NCBI RefSeq assembly: GCF_029222925.1
Contig: NZ_JARHUI010000003.1
Location: forward strand, 167,621-231,620
Direction: 5' to 3'
Source of the DNA: Algoriphagus sp. CAU 1675
GTDB lineage: Bacteria > Bacteroidota > Bacteroidia > Cytophagales > Cyclobacteriaceae
DNA: 64,000 bases
Positions 1 to 8,663 of this stretch are shown here, piece after piece. The translations under genes were made by a program, and so were the position numbers. Each line of letters begins with the position of its first letter. The first letter of the stretch is position 1. Below the pieces are notes generated by a model. It was not told the origin of the DNA. It searched no databases and saw only the letters and a program-made list of their open reading frames with translations.

Positions 1-1
1 A

Positions 2-478
2 GGCTTTGGCTTTTCTTACCCTGCAGAAAAAGTCCAGCATGTTCAATGGTTTGGAAATGGTCCGTACAGAGTTTGGCAAAATCGCTTAAAAGGAGCAAAG
101 TTTGGGCTTTGGGAAAAAGCTAATAACAATACTATTACAGGATACAGTTTCGATAATCTCATATATCCCGAATTCAAGGGGTATCATGCTGATTTTTATG
201 CGATGAAACTCCAAACGGAAGAAGGGACCATAGAAATCAGTACAGAAACCCCAGACCTATACCTAAGCTTATTCAAACCTGAGTTTCCGGATGATTCCAC
301 CCCCGGGGTTTTGCCTGTCTTGCCTCGATATGATCTGAGTTTTTTGTTCAAAATTCCCCCAATTGGAACCAAGTTTCATTTGGCGAGTGAAATGGGGCCG
401 TCCTCCCAAATTAAATCCGGGACGGACCATGATGGGAATACCCTTCGCCCAATTACCTTATGGTTTGATTTTCAATAA
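2..478 (+). CDS. Glycoside hydrolase family 2 enzyme, C-terminal part (5' end outside window)
   Basis: The frame is open from base 2 and the start codon lies upstream of the window. About 158 residues are visible. They contain FGNGPYRVWQNR followed by a beta-rich tail ending LPRYDLSFLFKI, which matches the C-terminal beta-sandwich (small-chain-like) domain of large GH2 beta-galactosidase-type enzymes, where a GxGP..Y..R segment is typical. The catalytic barrel is not in the window, so substrate cannot be judged. It ends 23 bp before a second GH2 gene on the same strand, so the pair probably forms a small glycan-use operon. The family call rests on a short C-terminal motif and overall beta-rich character. 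Confidence 0.62.
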   Translation, partial: GFGFSYPAEKVQHVQWFGNGPYRVWQNRLKGAKFGLWEKANNNTITGYSFDNLIYPEFKGYHADFYAMKLQTEEGTIEISTETPDLYLSLFKPEFPDDSTPGVLPVLPRYDLSFLFKIPPIGTKFHLASEMGPSSQIKSGTDHDGNTLRPITLWFDFQ

Positions 479-501
479 AACCTAATCTATAACCTATCAC
501 T

Positions 502-2325
502 ATGAAACAAATCTGTTTATCAATTACCCTTCTTTTACTGTTTTTCACCGCCGGATTTACCCAACAAAAATCTCTAAAAACTCCATGGGCCGATCAGGTG
601 GATCAATCCAATCCTCTTCCTGAATACCCTAGACCACAACTCGTTAGACCGGATTGGCAAAATCTGAATGGCAAATGGAACTATGCTATTTTGCCCAAAG
701 GCGGAAATCCTTCTGAGTTTGATGGGGAAATTCTGGTTCCTTTTGCAGTTGAATCACTAATCTCTGGGGTGCAAAAGAAAGTAGGAGAAGAAAATGAATT
801 ATGGTATGAGCGAGAGTTTGACTTGGATTTAACCCGTTCGAAAAGGAGGATTTTACTTCACTTTGGAGCTGTGGATTGGGAAGCGGAATTTTGGGTAAAT
901 GGTAAATCTGTAGGTTCCCACAAGGGTGGATTTGATAGTTTTAGTTTTGATATCACAGAATTTCTTCAAAAAGGAAGCAAACAGAGTATCAGGGTCAGAG
1001 TTTGGGATCCCAGTGATGCAGGTCCACAACCCAGAGGAAAACAAGTCAAAAAACCTCGAGGCATTTGGTATACCCCAGTGACTGGTATTTGGCAGACCGT
1101 TTGGTTGGAGTCCGTTCCCGAAAGTTATTTGAGCAGCATCTATTCTGTAACGGATTGGGAAAATTCCTCACAAATCTTTTATCCGGAGATCCATTCTTCA
1201 AGTGAAGATTTAGATCTGGAAATAAGTTTGTTAGATAAAGGTACTGTAATTTCTACTTCAAGAGGAAAAGCCAATTCTCCAATTAAGATTCAACTTTCAG
1301 ATCCAAAGCCTTGGTCTCCCGACCAACCCTTTTTGTACGATGTAAAAGTCCGTGTCCTCAATGGAAAAAAATTGGTGGATGAAGCCAATTCCTATTTTGC
1401 ATTTCGGGATGTGAAAATGGCAAAGGATGATACAGGGCATCAGCGTATTTTCCTGAATGGTAAAGCTCTTTTCCAGTACGGTCCTTTGGATCAGGGATGG
1501 TGGCCTGATGGTTTGTATACGGCACCTACAGAGGAGGCCTTGGTATTTGATATAGAGAAAACCAAGGAAATGGGATTCAATATGATCCGAAAGCATGTGA
1601 AAGTTGAACCTGCCCGTTGGTATTACCATACGGACCGTCTGGGGATGTTGGTTTGGCAGGATATGCCAAGTGGAGACATGGGAAATAGATGGGAAGTGCG
1701 ACCTGGAATTATCCGGGAGGGTGTAAATAAGGAAAGAACTGCAGAGTCGGAATCCATATTCAAAACCGAATGGACTGAGATCATGCAAGAATTTAAGTTT
1801 TTTCCTTCCATTGTTGTTTGGGTGCCTTTCAATGAAGCATGGGGACAGTTTAAGACTTCAGAAATTGTGGATTTAACAAGAAAACTGGATCCCAGCCGTC
1901 TAATCAACAGTGCCAGTGGAGGAAATTTTGAAATGAATGGAGCCACAGTAGTAGGGGATATCTTGGACTTACATAATTACCCAGACCCAGTGATGCCTGA
2001 TCCGGGGATCTTTGGAAAACATAGCATTATGGTTTTGGGAGAATATGGTGGTTTGGGACTTCCATTGGAGGGACACACCTGGCAGGACAAGGACAATTGG
2101 GGCTATCAGAGTTTTCAGTCTGCTGAGGAACTGAAGGCCAGGTATGAAGGATTTATTGAGGACCTGCTCAAGTATATTCCCAAAGGCCTAGCTGCTGCTA
2201 TTTACACCCAGACTACCGATGTGGAAGTAGAAACCAACGGTCTGATTACCTATGACAGAAAAGTGATCAAACTCCCCGTAACTGAATTAAAGAAATTGCA
2301 TCAAAAGTTGTACTTCACTCGGTGA
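502..2325 (+). CDS. Secreted glycoside hydrolase family 2 (beta-galactosidase/beta-glucuronidase-like)
   Basis: 607 residues. A signal peptide (about 1-20, ending TAGFTQQ) predicts export. The order is the GH2 jelly-roll sugar-binding domain (about 40-200, with WYEREFDL and FWVNGKSVGSHKGGFDSF), an immunoglobulin-like sandwich (about 200-300) and a TIM barrel (about 300-600). The likely acid/base is E445 in VPFNEAWGQF and the likely nucleophile E514 in VLGEYGG; both are the expected GH2 glutamates. It probably hydrolyses beta-linked galactose, glucuronate or a related sugar from polysaccharide fragments in the periplasm; the sequence does not settle which. At about 600 residues it is a compact GH2 without the long C-terminal modules of LacZ. 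It follows another GH2 gene by 23 bp. Confidence 0.88.
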   Translation: MKQICLSITLLLLFFTAGFTQQKSLKTPWADQVDQSNPLPEYPRPQLVRPDWQNLNGKWNYAILPKGGNPSEFDGEILVPFAVESLISGVQKKVGEENELWYEREFDLDLTRSKRRILLHFGAVDWEAEFWVNGKSVGSHKGGFDSFSFDITEFLQKGSKQSIRVRVWDPSDAGPQPRGKQVKKPRGIWYTPVTGIWQTVWLESVPESYLSSIYSVTDWENSSQIFYPEIHSSSEDLDLEISLLDKGTVISTSRGKANSPIKIQLSDPKPWSPDQPFLYDVKVRVLNGKKLVDEANSYFAFRDVKMAKDDTGHQRIFLNGKALFQYGPLDQGWWPDGLYTAPTEEALVFDIEKTKEMGFNMIRKHVKVEPARWYYHTDRLGMLVWQDMPSGDMGNRWEVRPGIIREGVNKERTAESESIFKTEWTEIMQEFKFFPSIVVWVPFNEAWGQFKTSEIVDLTRKLDPSRLINSASGGNFEMNGATVVGDILDLHNYPDPVMPDPGIFGKHSIMVLGEYGGLGLPLEGHTWQDKDNWGYQSFQSAEELKARYEGFIEDLLKYIPKGLAAAIYTQTTDVEVETNGLITYDRKVIKLPVTELKKLHQKLYFTR

Positions 2326-2355
2326 AAAATTCTGGACTGACTAAACCAAGTTGGT

Positions 2356-2410
2356 AAAGAGATCAAAAAGGAAGGATATTTTAGCTTCCTTTTTGATCTC
2401 TTTTTTTCTT
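2356..2410 (+). terminator. Rho-independent terminator after the GH2 pair
   Basis: A perfect 19-bp stem (2356-2374 with 2385-2403) with a 10-nt loop is followed by a run rich in T. It lies just after the second GH2 stop codon and before the convergent gene at 2425. Confidence 0.85.
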
Positions 2411-2424
2411 TTTTATCGACGCTG

Positions 2425-4167
2425 TTAGCGAGCGCTAAATCGGTAAAAAAGGTTTACTCCGAAATTATTGTATTTATAGTTTTCGTTTAGGTTTTCATAG
2501 AGTTGATACTCTAAACCCCTGCTATTCGCACGACTTGAATCAGTGCCGGTATATTGCATATTGTATTGAACGACTGAATCCAGTTTTTCTCCTCCTGACA
2601 ACGTACTTAGATTATATGATAGACCTAAACCTAGGGATGTATTAGGAATCTGGAAATTAACTCCCACAATATATCTGGTTAATGTTTTATCGTTTCCTGG
2701 GTATCCAGCACCGTCATATTCAAAATTGGGCGCGCTTATATCATATTTATCTGGAAATAGAACATCCTTACCAAACGTTGCATAAGGTTGGACATATTTA
2801 AATGGCAGATTCAACCCAGCTGAAAATCCTAAACCGAAAGCTGTGGTAGAAATAGTGGCAGTCTCCGGCATAACCAAATTCCACCCTTCACGATAAATTG
2901 AATAAGTTTGTACAGGAAGAACATGATAGCTTGCTCTCAAGTCTAAACTTATTGCTAAGAAATTCATCGCCATTACCAAACTAGTTGAAGAGGGCTCCTG
3001 AGCGTATAAGTCACCAATACTTGAAAAGTTTCCTACATGATAAATTCCTAAATGGCTCCAGCTTGATTTTCTTTCCGGATCTAAAACTGTGATCACTTCT
3101 TCTAATTCTTGATCAATGATATCCCCCATAGCCGAAAGCCCCTGTGCTAATTGAACATATCCACCAATTTCATTCATTTTAAGCTTTACATCATTCGAAA
3201 AATAAATTTTTTGAGCTTCCTCATATTTTTTATATGCCTGGAATGCATACATACTTCCCATTTCCCAAAGCTGATCTCCTTCTGCTTCTAATGCTTTAGC
3301 CTGCAGCATTTTAGCTCTTAAGTCAATTGATTCTTTACTGTTGTAAATTTTATCCATCTCCTTCAGATGCTCTTTATGTTTTTGCAAGGCTTCAGCTCTT
3401 CTTTTCTCAGCCGCCTCTAATTCTTGAGCCTGTATTGATTCAGTATCCGATTGTTGCTGATCTAGCAATTCTTTATTCGCTTGATCTATTTTTAATTTTT
3501 CAAGTTTTTTTAGCTCTTCTAATTGCAGGTTTTCTTTTTGAATTTTTTCCAATCGTTCAAGCTCTTCCTTTTCTTCTTGCTCTTTTTTAAGTCGTTCTTC
3601 CTCCTTTTTTTCAAGCTCCTGTGCCTCCCGTTCCAGTTCATCAATTCTTCTCTGTAACGCAGCTACTCCGTCTAAATAAACCTTTGTAATTATGACTTTG
3701 TCAATCCAAATTTGATTACCGTCATCTTTACAAAACCGTGAAACTTTGCTTCCAGGTGCGGCATTGGTGTCAGATATGTTTTGACAAGTCGACTCTTTTA
3801 ATCCATGAACTTTAATTTGATAATTTATTGCCCTGACCTTCAAAGCAGAAAAATATTCTTTTAGTGAACCATCAAAAGAGTAATCATGGTATACTTTGCC
3901 CTTATATTCAATACCATAGAGCGTGTTTACTCCTCCAACAAATGATACAAATTCCAGGTTAAACCCTTTACTTCCGAATAATCCGCTGTCATTATTATTC
4001 CAAGTTAAATCAAACCGTCCAAGAATACTGACGCTTAACCCTTGTTCGTATATCGGTGCTGGATCACTATATCCTGTAGAGTAGGATTGTCCGAAAAGAA
4101 CTGTAGGGGTAAAGCAATATGCTAGTATGGCTACCCATAATCTCTTAAGCTTATTTGTTTTTTGCAT
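2425..4167 (-). CDS. Exported protein with central coiled coil and C-terminal outer-membrane barrel-like domain
   Basis: 580 residues, not recognised as a named family. A signal peptide is present (about 1-27, ending TPTVLFGQ). Residues about 30-165 are beta-rich. Residues about 170-290 are a highly charged Glu/Lys/Leu helix with clear coiled-coil periodicity (for example ELEREAQELEKKEEE). Residues about 300-360 are helical, and the last about 200 alternate short hydrophobic and polar strands ending in NLFYRFSAR, an aromatic-rich C-terminus typical of outer-membrane barrels. I infer an outer-membrane protein whose periplasmic coiled coil may reach toward the cell wall. The 340-bp AT-rich region upstream probably holds its own promoter. 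It converges with the GH2 pair, separated by a strong terminator. Confidence 0.7.
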   Translation of the reverse strand: MQKTNKLKRLWVAILAYCFTPTVLFGQSYSTGYSDPAPIYEQGLSVSILGRFDLTWNNNDSGLFGSKGFNLEFVSFVGGVNTLYGIEYKGKVYHDYSFDGSLKEYFSALKVRAINYQIKVHGLKESTCQNISDTNAAPGSKVSRFCKDDGNQIWIDKVIITKVYLDGVAALQRRIDELEREAQELEKKEEERLKKEQEEKEELERLEKIQKENLQLEELKKLEKLKIDQANKELLDQQQSDTESIQAQELEAAEKRRAEALQKHKEHLKEMDKIYNSKESIDLRAKMLQAKALEAEGDQLWEMGSMYAFQAYKKYEEAQKIYFSNDVKLKMNEIGGYVQLAQGLSAMGDIIDQELEEVITVLDPERKSSWSHLGIYHVGNFSSIGDLYAQEPSSTSLVMAMNFLAISLDLRASYHVLPVQTYSIYREGWNLVMPETATISTTAFGLGFSAGLNLPFKYVQPYATFGKDVLFPDKYDISAPNFEYDGAGYPGNDKTLTRYIVGVNFQIPNTSLGLGLSYNLSTLSGGEKLDSVVQYNMQYTGTDSSRANSRGLEYQLYENLNENYKYNNFGVNLFYRFSAR

Positions 4168-4508
4168 ACATTATAAAATCATCAATTGATAAGGTTCAAT
4201 CAAAACCTCCAATTATACAAAAAGTTGAATCTATTATTATATAAAATAAATTAATATATAGATAAATTTAAATTATTGAATTTTTGGGTTAAAAATGAAC
4301 TTAAAGAATAAGAATTTGATGGTCAGCTCTTTTCTATTAGACCTCATTCAAAAGAAAAACAACAAGATAAATTCCGTGGATTATAAATTTTGAAATTAAG
4401 TTTTCTAAATGGGATAAATAAAAAAGCTGAGATTTTCTCAGCTTTTTTAATGGATTGCCAGTTTTCTGGTTTTAATTATCTGATTTCCAGATATTGAGTA
4501 GTTATTTT
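4168..4508. other. AT-rich intergenic region
   Basis: No open frame of interest. It should hold the promoter of the leftward gene at 2425-4167 (the region 4180-4320 is extremely AT-rich) and the terminator of the dioxygenase gene at 4420-4448. No clear -7 box was picked out. Confidence 0.5.
4420..4448 (-). terminator. Terminator of the 4-hydroxyphenylpyruvate dioxygenase gene
   Basis: A perfect 13-bp hairpin (4420-4432 with 4436-4448, 3-nt loop) is flanked by A on one side and T on the other, so it could work in both directions. It lies 60 bp beyond the dioxygenase stop codon. Confidence 0.8.
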
Positions 4509-5603
4509 TTAAAGATTGCCTCTCAATTCTTGCTCTCGCTCAATTGCCTCAAAAAGAGCCTTGAAATTTCCTTTTCCAAAAGAAGTGGCTCCTTTTCTCT
4601 GGATAATCTCAATAAAGAGGGTTGGTCTATCCTGAAGTGGTTTGGTGAAAATCTGAAGCAAGTATCCCTCATCATCTCTATCCACCAAGATATTCAAATC
4701 CTTCAAAGGCTGGATATCCTCATCGATTTCCCCAACACGTTCCAATAGGTCATCGTAATAGGTCCCTGGTACTTCAAGGAATTCCACGCCTCTTCTTCTC
4801 AACTCTCCTACTGTATGGATAATGTCATTGGTGGCAATAGCCATATGCTGAACTCCCGGCCCATTGTAAAAATCCAGATATTCCTCAATCTGGGATTTCT
4901 TTTTCCCTTCCGCCGGCTCATTGATTGGGAATTTGATGTACCCGTTTCCATTGGAAACCACTTTGGACATCAATGCTGAGTATTCTGTGGAAATATCCTG
5001 GTCATCAAAGGTAATCAGGAGTTTAAAACCCATTACATTTTCGTAAAACTCCACCCAATGATTCATTTCACCCAGTTCCACATTGCCTACACAGTGGTCA
5101 ATGTATTCCAAACCTATTGGCTCAGCTTGGTAGGTACTTGTTTTTGGGATATATCCTGGTAAAAATACACCCTTGTAATTCTTCCGCTCGACGAAAGTAT
5201 GAATGGTATCTCCGTAGGTTTTGATGGAGGAAACCTTCACTTCACCAAACTCATCCTTCAGGATTTTAGGTTCGGACACAGACTCCGCGCCTCTAGAGGT
5301 AGTTTCCCACCAGGATTTTTCAGCATCATCCACCCAAAGTGCCAACACTTTTACACCGTCACCATGCTTTTGGATATGCTCTGCAATTGGATGATCGGAT
5401 TGTAAAGGAGATGTTAATACCAAACGGATTTTGCCTTGCTTGAGCACATAGGAAGCCCGATCTCTAACTCCGGTCTCAGGCCCTGAATAGGCGATGAGTT
5501 CAAAACCAAAGGCATATTGATAAAATAAAGCGGACTGCTTGGCATTACCAACGTACAGTTCGACATGATCTGTTCCGTTGATTGGAAGGAAATCTTGTGT
5601 CAT
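4509..5603 (-). CDS. hppD: 4-hydroxyphenylpyruvate dioxygenase
   Basis: 364 residues, the usual length for the bacterial enzyme. It converts 4-hydroxyphenylpyruvate to homogentisate, the second step of tyrosine breakdown, in the cytoplasm. Two vicinal-oxygen-chelate domains are visible (about 10-140 and 160-345). The Fe(II) triad reads as H170 (in EYIDHCVG), H253 (GPGVQHMA) and E332 (LFIEIIQR). The C-terminal TSFGKGNFKALFEAIEREQ is typical of the family and closes over the active site. The gene appears monocistronic: its own -7-like box lies upstream and a terminator downstream. No homogentisate dioxygenase gene is in the window, so the rest of the pathway is elsewhere. Confidence 0.96.
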   Translation of the reverse strand: MTQDFLPINGTDHVELYVGNAKQSALFYQYAFGFELIAYSGPETGVRDRASYVLKQGKIRLVLTSPLQSDHPIAEHIQKHGDGVKVLALWVDDAEKSWWETTSRGAESVSEPKILKDEFGEVKVSSIKTYGDTIHTFVERKNYKGVFLPGYIPKTSTYQAEPIGLEYIDHCVGNVELGEMNHWVEFYENVMGFKLLITFDDQDISTEYSALMSKVVSNGNGYIKFPINEPAEGKKKSQIEEYLDFYNGPGVQHMAIATNDIIHTVGELRRRGVEFLEVPGTYYDDLLERVGEIDEDIQPLKDLNILVDRDDEGYLLQIFTKPLQDRPTLFIEIIQRKGATSFGKGNFKALFEAIEREQELRGNL

Positions 5604-5635
5604 GTTAAAGTTATTTTTTGGGTTTTGGTCTAAGA

Positions 5636-5643
5636 CAAAGGTA
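5636..5643 (-). promoter_or_regulatory. Candidate Bacteroidota -7 box for hppD
   Basis: The minus strand reads TACCTTTG, an exact match to the TAnnTTTG -7 consensus of the Bacteroidota primary sigma factor, 33 bp ahead of the ATG. A well-spaced -33 TTTG was not identified. Confidence 0.45.
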
Positions 5644-5679
5644 CAGATTCTCCCAAATATTATTTGGTGAATTCCAAAC

Positions 5680-6687
5680 TTATTCCTGAGGGTTCCTATT
5701 GATGTAGAGTGTGAGCCAAGCCATTATCAGGATAGAAAAGGTTTCCGGACCTATGTTGGAATTAAAGCTTAGCCAAAGCAACAGCCCATACCACAAAGGG
5801 GCAAAGACAAAACCTATCAGAAACTTAAATGTCGATACGAAGACCGGGTCTTTGATTTTGCTTTTGATCCCTAGCCAAAAAAGGAACAGAGGAAAATGAA
5901 AAATCTTCATCATCTTGTTAATGACTGTGCTCTGAGACTCCTTAGAACCCTTTTCAGGTTTTTTGTCTTCAAAAAGAAAAGCATCAACTTCATTTTTATT
6001 GCTTACGTCAATTCCATTTTCGATTAGCTTCTTTAAGGTTTCCTTGTACCCTTCAAGAGGAATTTCGACGATGAGTTCTTTCAAGGCTCGCTCTACGGAT
6101 TTGGTTAATTTGCCTGACTGAGCTGAACTCATCTTTACAGGTATGCATTTTCCAAATCTCAACCGGACAATACTCCCTGATTTTTGGTGGGCACTGTAAT
6201 CTATACCCACAGGAAGAATCACCGGTTCTTTTTCCGGAAATCGTTCTTTTAAGCCAAATGCCATTCGGGTAAAGCCTTTGCTTAAGGGAAAGAGGTTTCT
6301 TTCCAGATGGTGGGTTCCCTCTGCAAAAATGATGACCGTTCCGTTATCCTTCAGCACCTCGTAGGTTTGATCGAAGGTTTGCTGATTTTGTGTAATGGTT
6401 GAAAAACCATCCCGGACGCGGAATACAGGGAGCATCCTGATAAAGTTCAGCAACTTTGCCACAAAAGGTTTTTTAAATGCCGAAGCCCTAGTCAAAAACC
6501 ATGGCTTTAACTTTGATTGGGTGGCGATCAGAAGTGGGTCAATTAAGGCATTTTGGTGGTTAGCGACGAGGATGATAGGGACGTTTTTAGGAATATTCTC
6601 TTTTCCTTGAACAATGATTTTCCGAAAATATCCATGCAGGGCAATATTTACTAAACCCGTTAGGAATGCATTAATCAGATTTTTCAT
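5680..6687 (-). CDS. 1-acyl-glycerol-3-phosphate acyltransferase-like (PlsC family) membrane protein
   Basis: 335 residues from the ATG at 6687, chosen over an upstream in-frame ATG at 6747 because it gives an ATGA overlap with the preceding gene and starts at the first membrane-like stretch. The acyltransferase block I reads ANHQNALIDPLL, with H44 and D50; this is H-x5-D rather than the classical H-x4-D. Block III is FAEGTHHLER and block IV ILPVGIDYS. These place it in the lysophospholipid acyltransferase superfamily, which adds a fatty acyl chain to a glycerol-phosphate-type lipid at the inner membrane. Two hydrophobic C-terminal segments (about 275-330) give a larger protein than typical PlsC (about 240). 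The exact acceptor is unknown. Confidence 0.82.
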   Translation of the reverse strand: MKNLINAFLTGLVNIALHGYFRKIIVQGKENIPKNVPIILVANHQNALIDPLLIATQSKLKPWFLTRASAFKKPFVAKLLNFIRMLPVFRVRDGFSTITQNQQTFDQTYEVLKDNGTVIIFAEGTHHLERNLFPLSKGFTRMAFGLKERFPEKEPVILPVGIDYSAHQKSGSIVRLRFGKCIPVKMSSAQSGKLTKSVERALKELIVEIPLEGYKETLKKLIENGIDVSNKNEVDAFLFEDKKPEKGSKESQSTVINKMMKIFHFPLFLFWLGIKSKIKDPVFVSTFKFLIGFVFAPLWYGLLLWLSFNSNIGPETFSILIMAWLTLYINRNPQE

Positions 6688-7586
6688 TCGAGTTTTTTGA
6701 ATAATAAGGTTATTCCCATTCCTGCGATTAGGTGCCAAATTCCCCAAAAAGCGGTAATGATGGCCATCCCTCCAAGGCCCGCAAAATAAGTGAAAATCAA
6801 TACTAGCCCCAAACCTGAATTTTGGATTCCGGTTTCTATGGTTAATGTTTTAATATCAGCAAAGGGCAGTTTCCCCATTTTCCCGGTTAAATATCCCGTG
6901 CTCAAGGCAAGTAGATTGTGTGCAAAAACCCAAAGAAAAATCACCGAAATGTACTTTAGAAAAAGATCGAAATTTCCGGCGAAAGCTAGGATTACAAATG
7001 CCGAGAAGATCAAAATGCTGAGGGGTTTCAGAATCTTGGAAACTCTGAAGGCAAGAACTGGGGCATAAGTATTCGTCAGTATTCCCAATACCAATGGAAT
7101 ACCCAGTATTAAGGAGACAGTCAGTAAAACTTCCTGAATATCTAAATGAATCTCGGTCAAAAGGAGAGAAGTGGGAGGGTATAGTCCAGCCCAAAGGGCA
7201 AAGTTCAATGGAGTGGCGACTACCGACAATAAACTTGAAAAGGCTGTCAGACTGACTGATAATGCGGTATTTCCCTTGGCTAGGTTACTGAGAAAATTGG
7301 AGACATTTCCGCCTGGACAGGCTGCAACTAGGAACATCCCCAATGCCACACTCGGCGGTGGTTGAATAAATATGATCAGGCACCAAGTCAAGAAAGGCAA
7401 GAATGCGAATTGTGAAAGAACCCCTAAAACGAAGGATTTTGGATTTTTCACCAAATATTTAAAGTCTTCGAAACGAAGATCCAGTGCTACTCCATACATG
7501 ATCAAGGCTAAGGCCAGATTAAGGGCAAGAAGGTCATTAGGAGAAAAATTGAGGCGGATTGAATCAAGTTCGTGGATCGGGTTCAT
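6684..7586 (-). CDS. Bile acid:sodium symporter family (BASS) transporter
   Basis: 300 residues, almost entirely hydrophobic, with eight to ten likely membrane helices. Family signs are the VAACPGGNVSNFLSNLAKGN segment (about 88-107), corresponding to the conserved first crossover motif of ASBT/BASS proteins, and ETGIQNSGLGLVL (about 250), the second crossover motif. It should import an organic anion with Na+ across the inner membrane; substrates in this family range from bile acids to pyruvate and pantothenate precursors, so none can be named. Its stop overlaps the acyltransferase start (ATGA), so the two are translationally coupled. Confidence 0.87.
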   Translation of the reverse strand: MNPIHELDSIRLNFSPNDLLALNLALALIMYGVALDLRFEDFKYLVKNPKSFVLGVLSQFAFLPFLTWCLIIFIQPPPSVALGMFLVAACPGGNVSNFLSNLAKGNTALSVSLTAFSSLLSVVATPLNFALWAGLYPPTSLLLTEIHLDIQEVLLTVSLILGIPLVLGILTNTYAPVLAFRVSKILKPLSILIFSAFVILAFAGNFDLFLKYISVIFLWVFAHNLLALSTGYLTGKMGKLPFADIKTLTIETGIQNSGLGLVLIFTYFAGLGGMAIITAFWGIWHLIAGMGITLLFKKLE

Positions 7587-7863
7587 TGTAGCCTAAAAAT
7601 CCATGGAATTGGGAATATATCAAAACCTCTTGGTAAGATTTGAAAGTTTTGAAGAGTGAATGTCTTTGTTGTGTGTTGTTTAGATCTTCTGGTTTTTTCA
7701 AGAAAGTTTTTGACGGATATATTACTTCTCATCTACATGATTTATGTCAGTTGGAGGCTAGAAACTATGTTTTTTCATGCCTGTTTATCCCGCTTTTTCG
7801 TAAAATAAACATTAGTAAGGAATTAAAATTCAGTGGTTTGAATCATTTAAATATTATATAGTT

Positions 7864-8616
7864 ATGAAAACTCTAAAGAATAAAGTAGCCATTATCACAG
7901 GATCTGGTTCCGGTATTGGAAAGGCAGCAGCAGTCCTTTTTGCAAGGGAAGGGGCAAAGGTGGTTGTATCTGATATCAATGAGGAACATGGGCAATTGGT
8001 GGTGGCAGAAATCCAGAAAAATGGTGGGGATGCATTCTTTGTAAAAGCGGATACATCCAAGCCTGAGGACAATGAGGCTTTGGTAAAAGCTACTGTCCAT
8101 AAATATGGCAAATTGGACATTGCTGTCAACAATGCAGGTGTAGCAGGTCCAATTGCTCCGACAGGAGAATACCCAATTGATGGCTGGCTAAAAGTGATCG
8201 GAGTGAACTTATCAGGGGTATTTTATGGAATGCATTACCAGCTTCAGGCCATGGAAAAAAATGGAGGAGGAAGCATAGTCAATATCGCTTCCATTTTGGG
8301 TGCAGTCGCCGCCCAAGGTTCCCCAGCTTATACCGCTTCCAAGCATGGGGTAGTGGGGCTTTCCAAAGCTGTGGCATTGGAATATGCTTCCAAAAATATT
8401 CGGGTCAATTCCATTGGGCCCGGGTATATCATGACCCCGATGTTGGCTGGCGCCCTGGATGATGAGGCGATTAAAATGGTGTCATCCCTTCATCCTTTGG
8501 GAAGGTTGGGCAAAGCCGAAGAAGTGGCGGAATTGATCCTCTGGTTAGGTTCTGATAAATCTTCCTTTGCTACAGGTGCATACTATCCAGTTGACGGAGG
8601 GTATTTGGCCCAATAA
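7864..8616 (+). CDS. Short-chain dehydrogenase/reductase (classical SDR)
   Basis: 250 residues, the classical SDR length. It has the NAD(P)-binding TGSGSGIG motif near the N-terminus, NNAG at about 90, catalytic S143 and the Y156-x3-K160 pair in YTASKHG, then GPGYIMTPM and a C-terminal DGGYLAQ typical of the glucose-1-dehydrogenase/FabG-like subgroup. D36-like acidic residues after beta-2 (VVSDINEE) favour NAD over NADP. It reduces or oxidises a hydroxyl/keto substrate in the cytoplasm; the substrate is not predictable. It stands alone between divergent and convergent genes, with its own terminator. Confidence 0.88.
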   Translation: MKTLKNKVAIITGSGSGIGKAAAVLFAREGAKVVVSDINEEHGQLVVAEIQKNGGDAFFVKADTSKPEDNEALVKATVHKYGKLDIAVNNAGVAGPIAPTGEYPIDGWLKVIGVNLSGVFYGMHYQLQAMEKNGGGSIVNIASILGAVAAQGSPAYTASKHGVVGLSKAVALEYASKNIRVNSIGPGYIMTPMLAGALDDEAIKMVSSLHPLGRLGKAEEVAELILWLGSDKSSFATGAYYPVDGGYLAQ

Positions 8617-8621
8617 ACAAA

Positions 8622-8651
8622 GAACCCGCATCGAATTCGGTGCGGGTTTCT
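8622..8651 (+). terminator. Terminator between the SDR gene and the convergent amidohydrolase gene
   Basis: AACCCGCA pairs with TGCGGGTT around an inner CGAATTCG, directly after the SDR stop. Only a short T stretch follows, so it may serve both convergent genes. Confidence 0.65.
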
Positions 8652-8663
8652 AATTTTTGAAAT

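Noticed and set aside
7640..7861. A 73-codon frame ahead of the SDR gene
   Set aside because: Composition rich in Cys/Phe/Ile/Asn as expected of AT-rich spacer, no ribosome site, and it occupies the likely promoter region.
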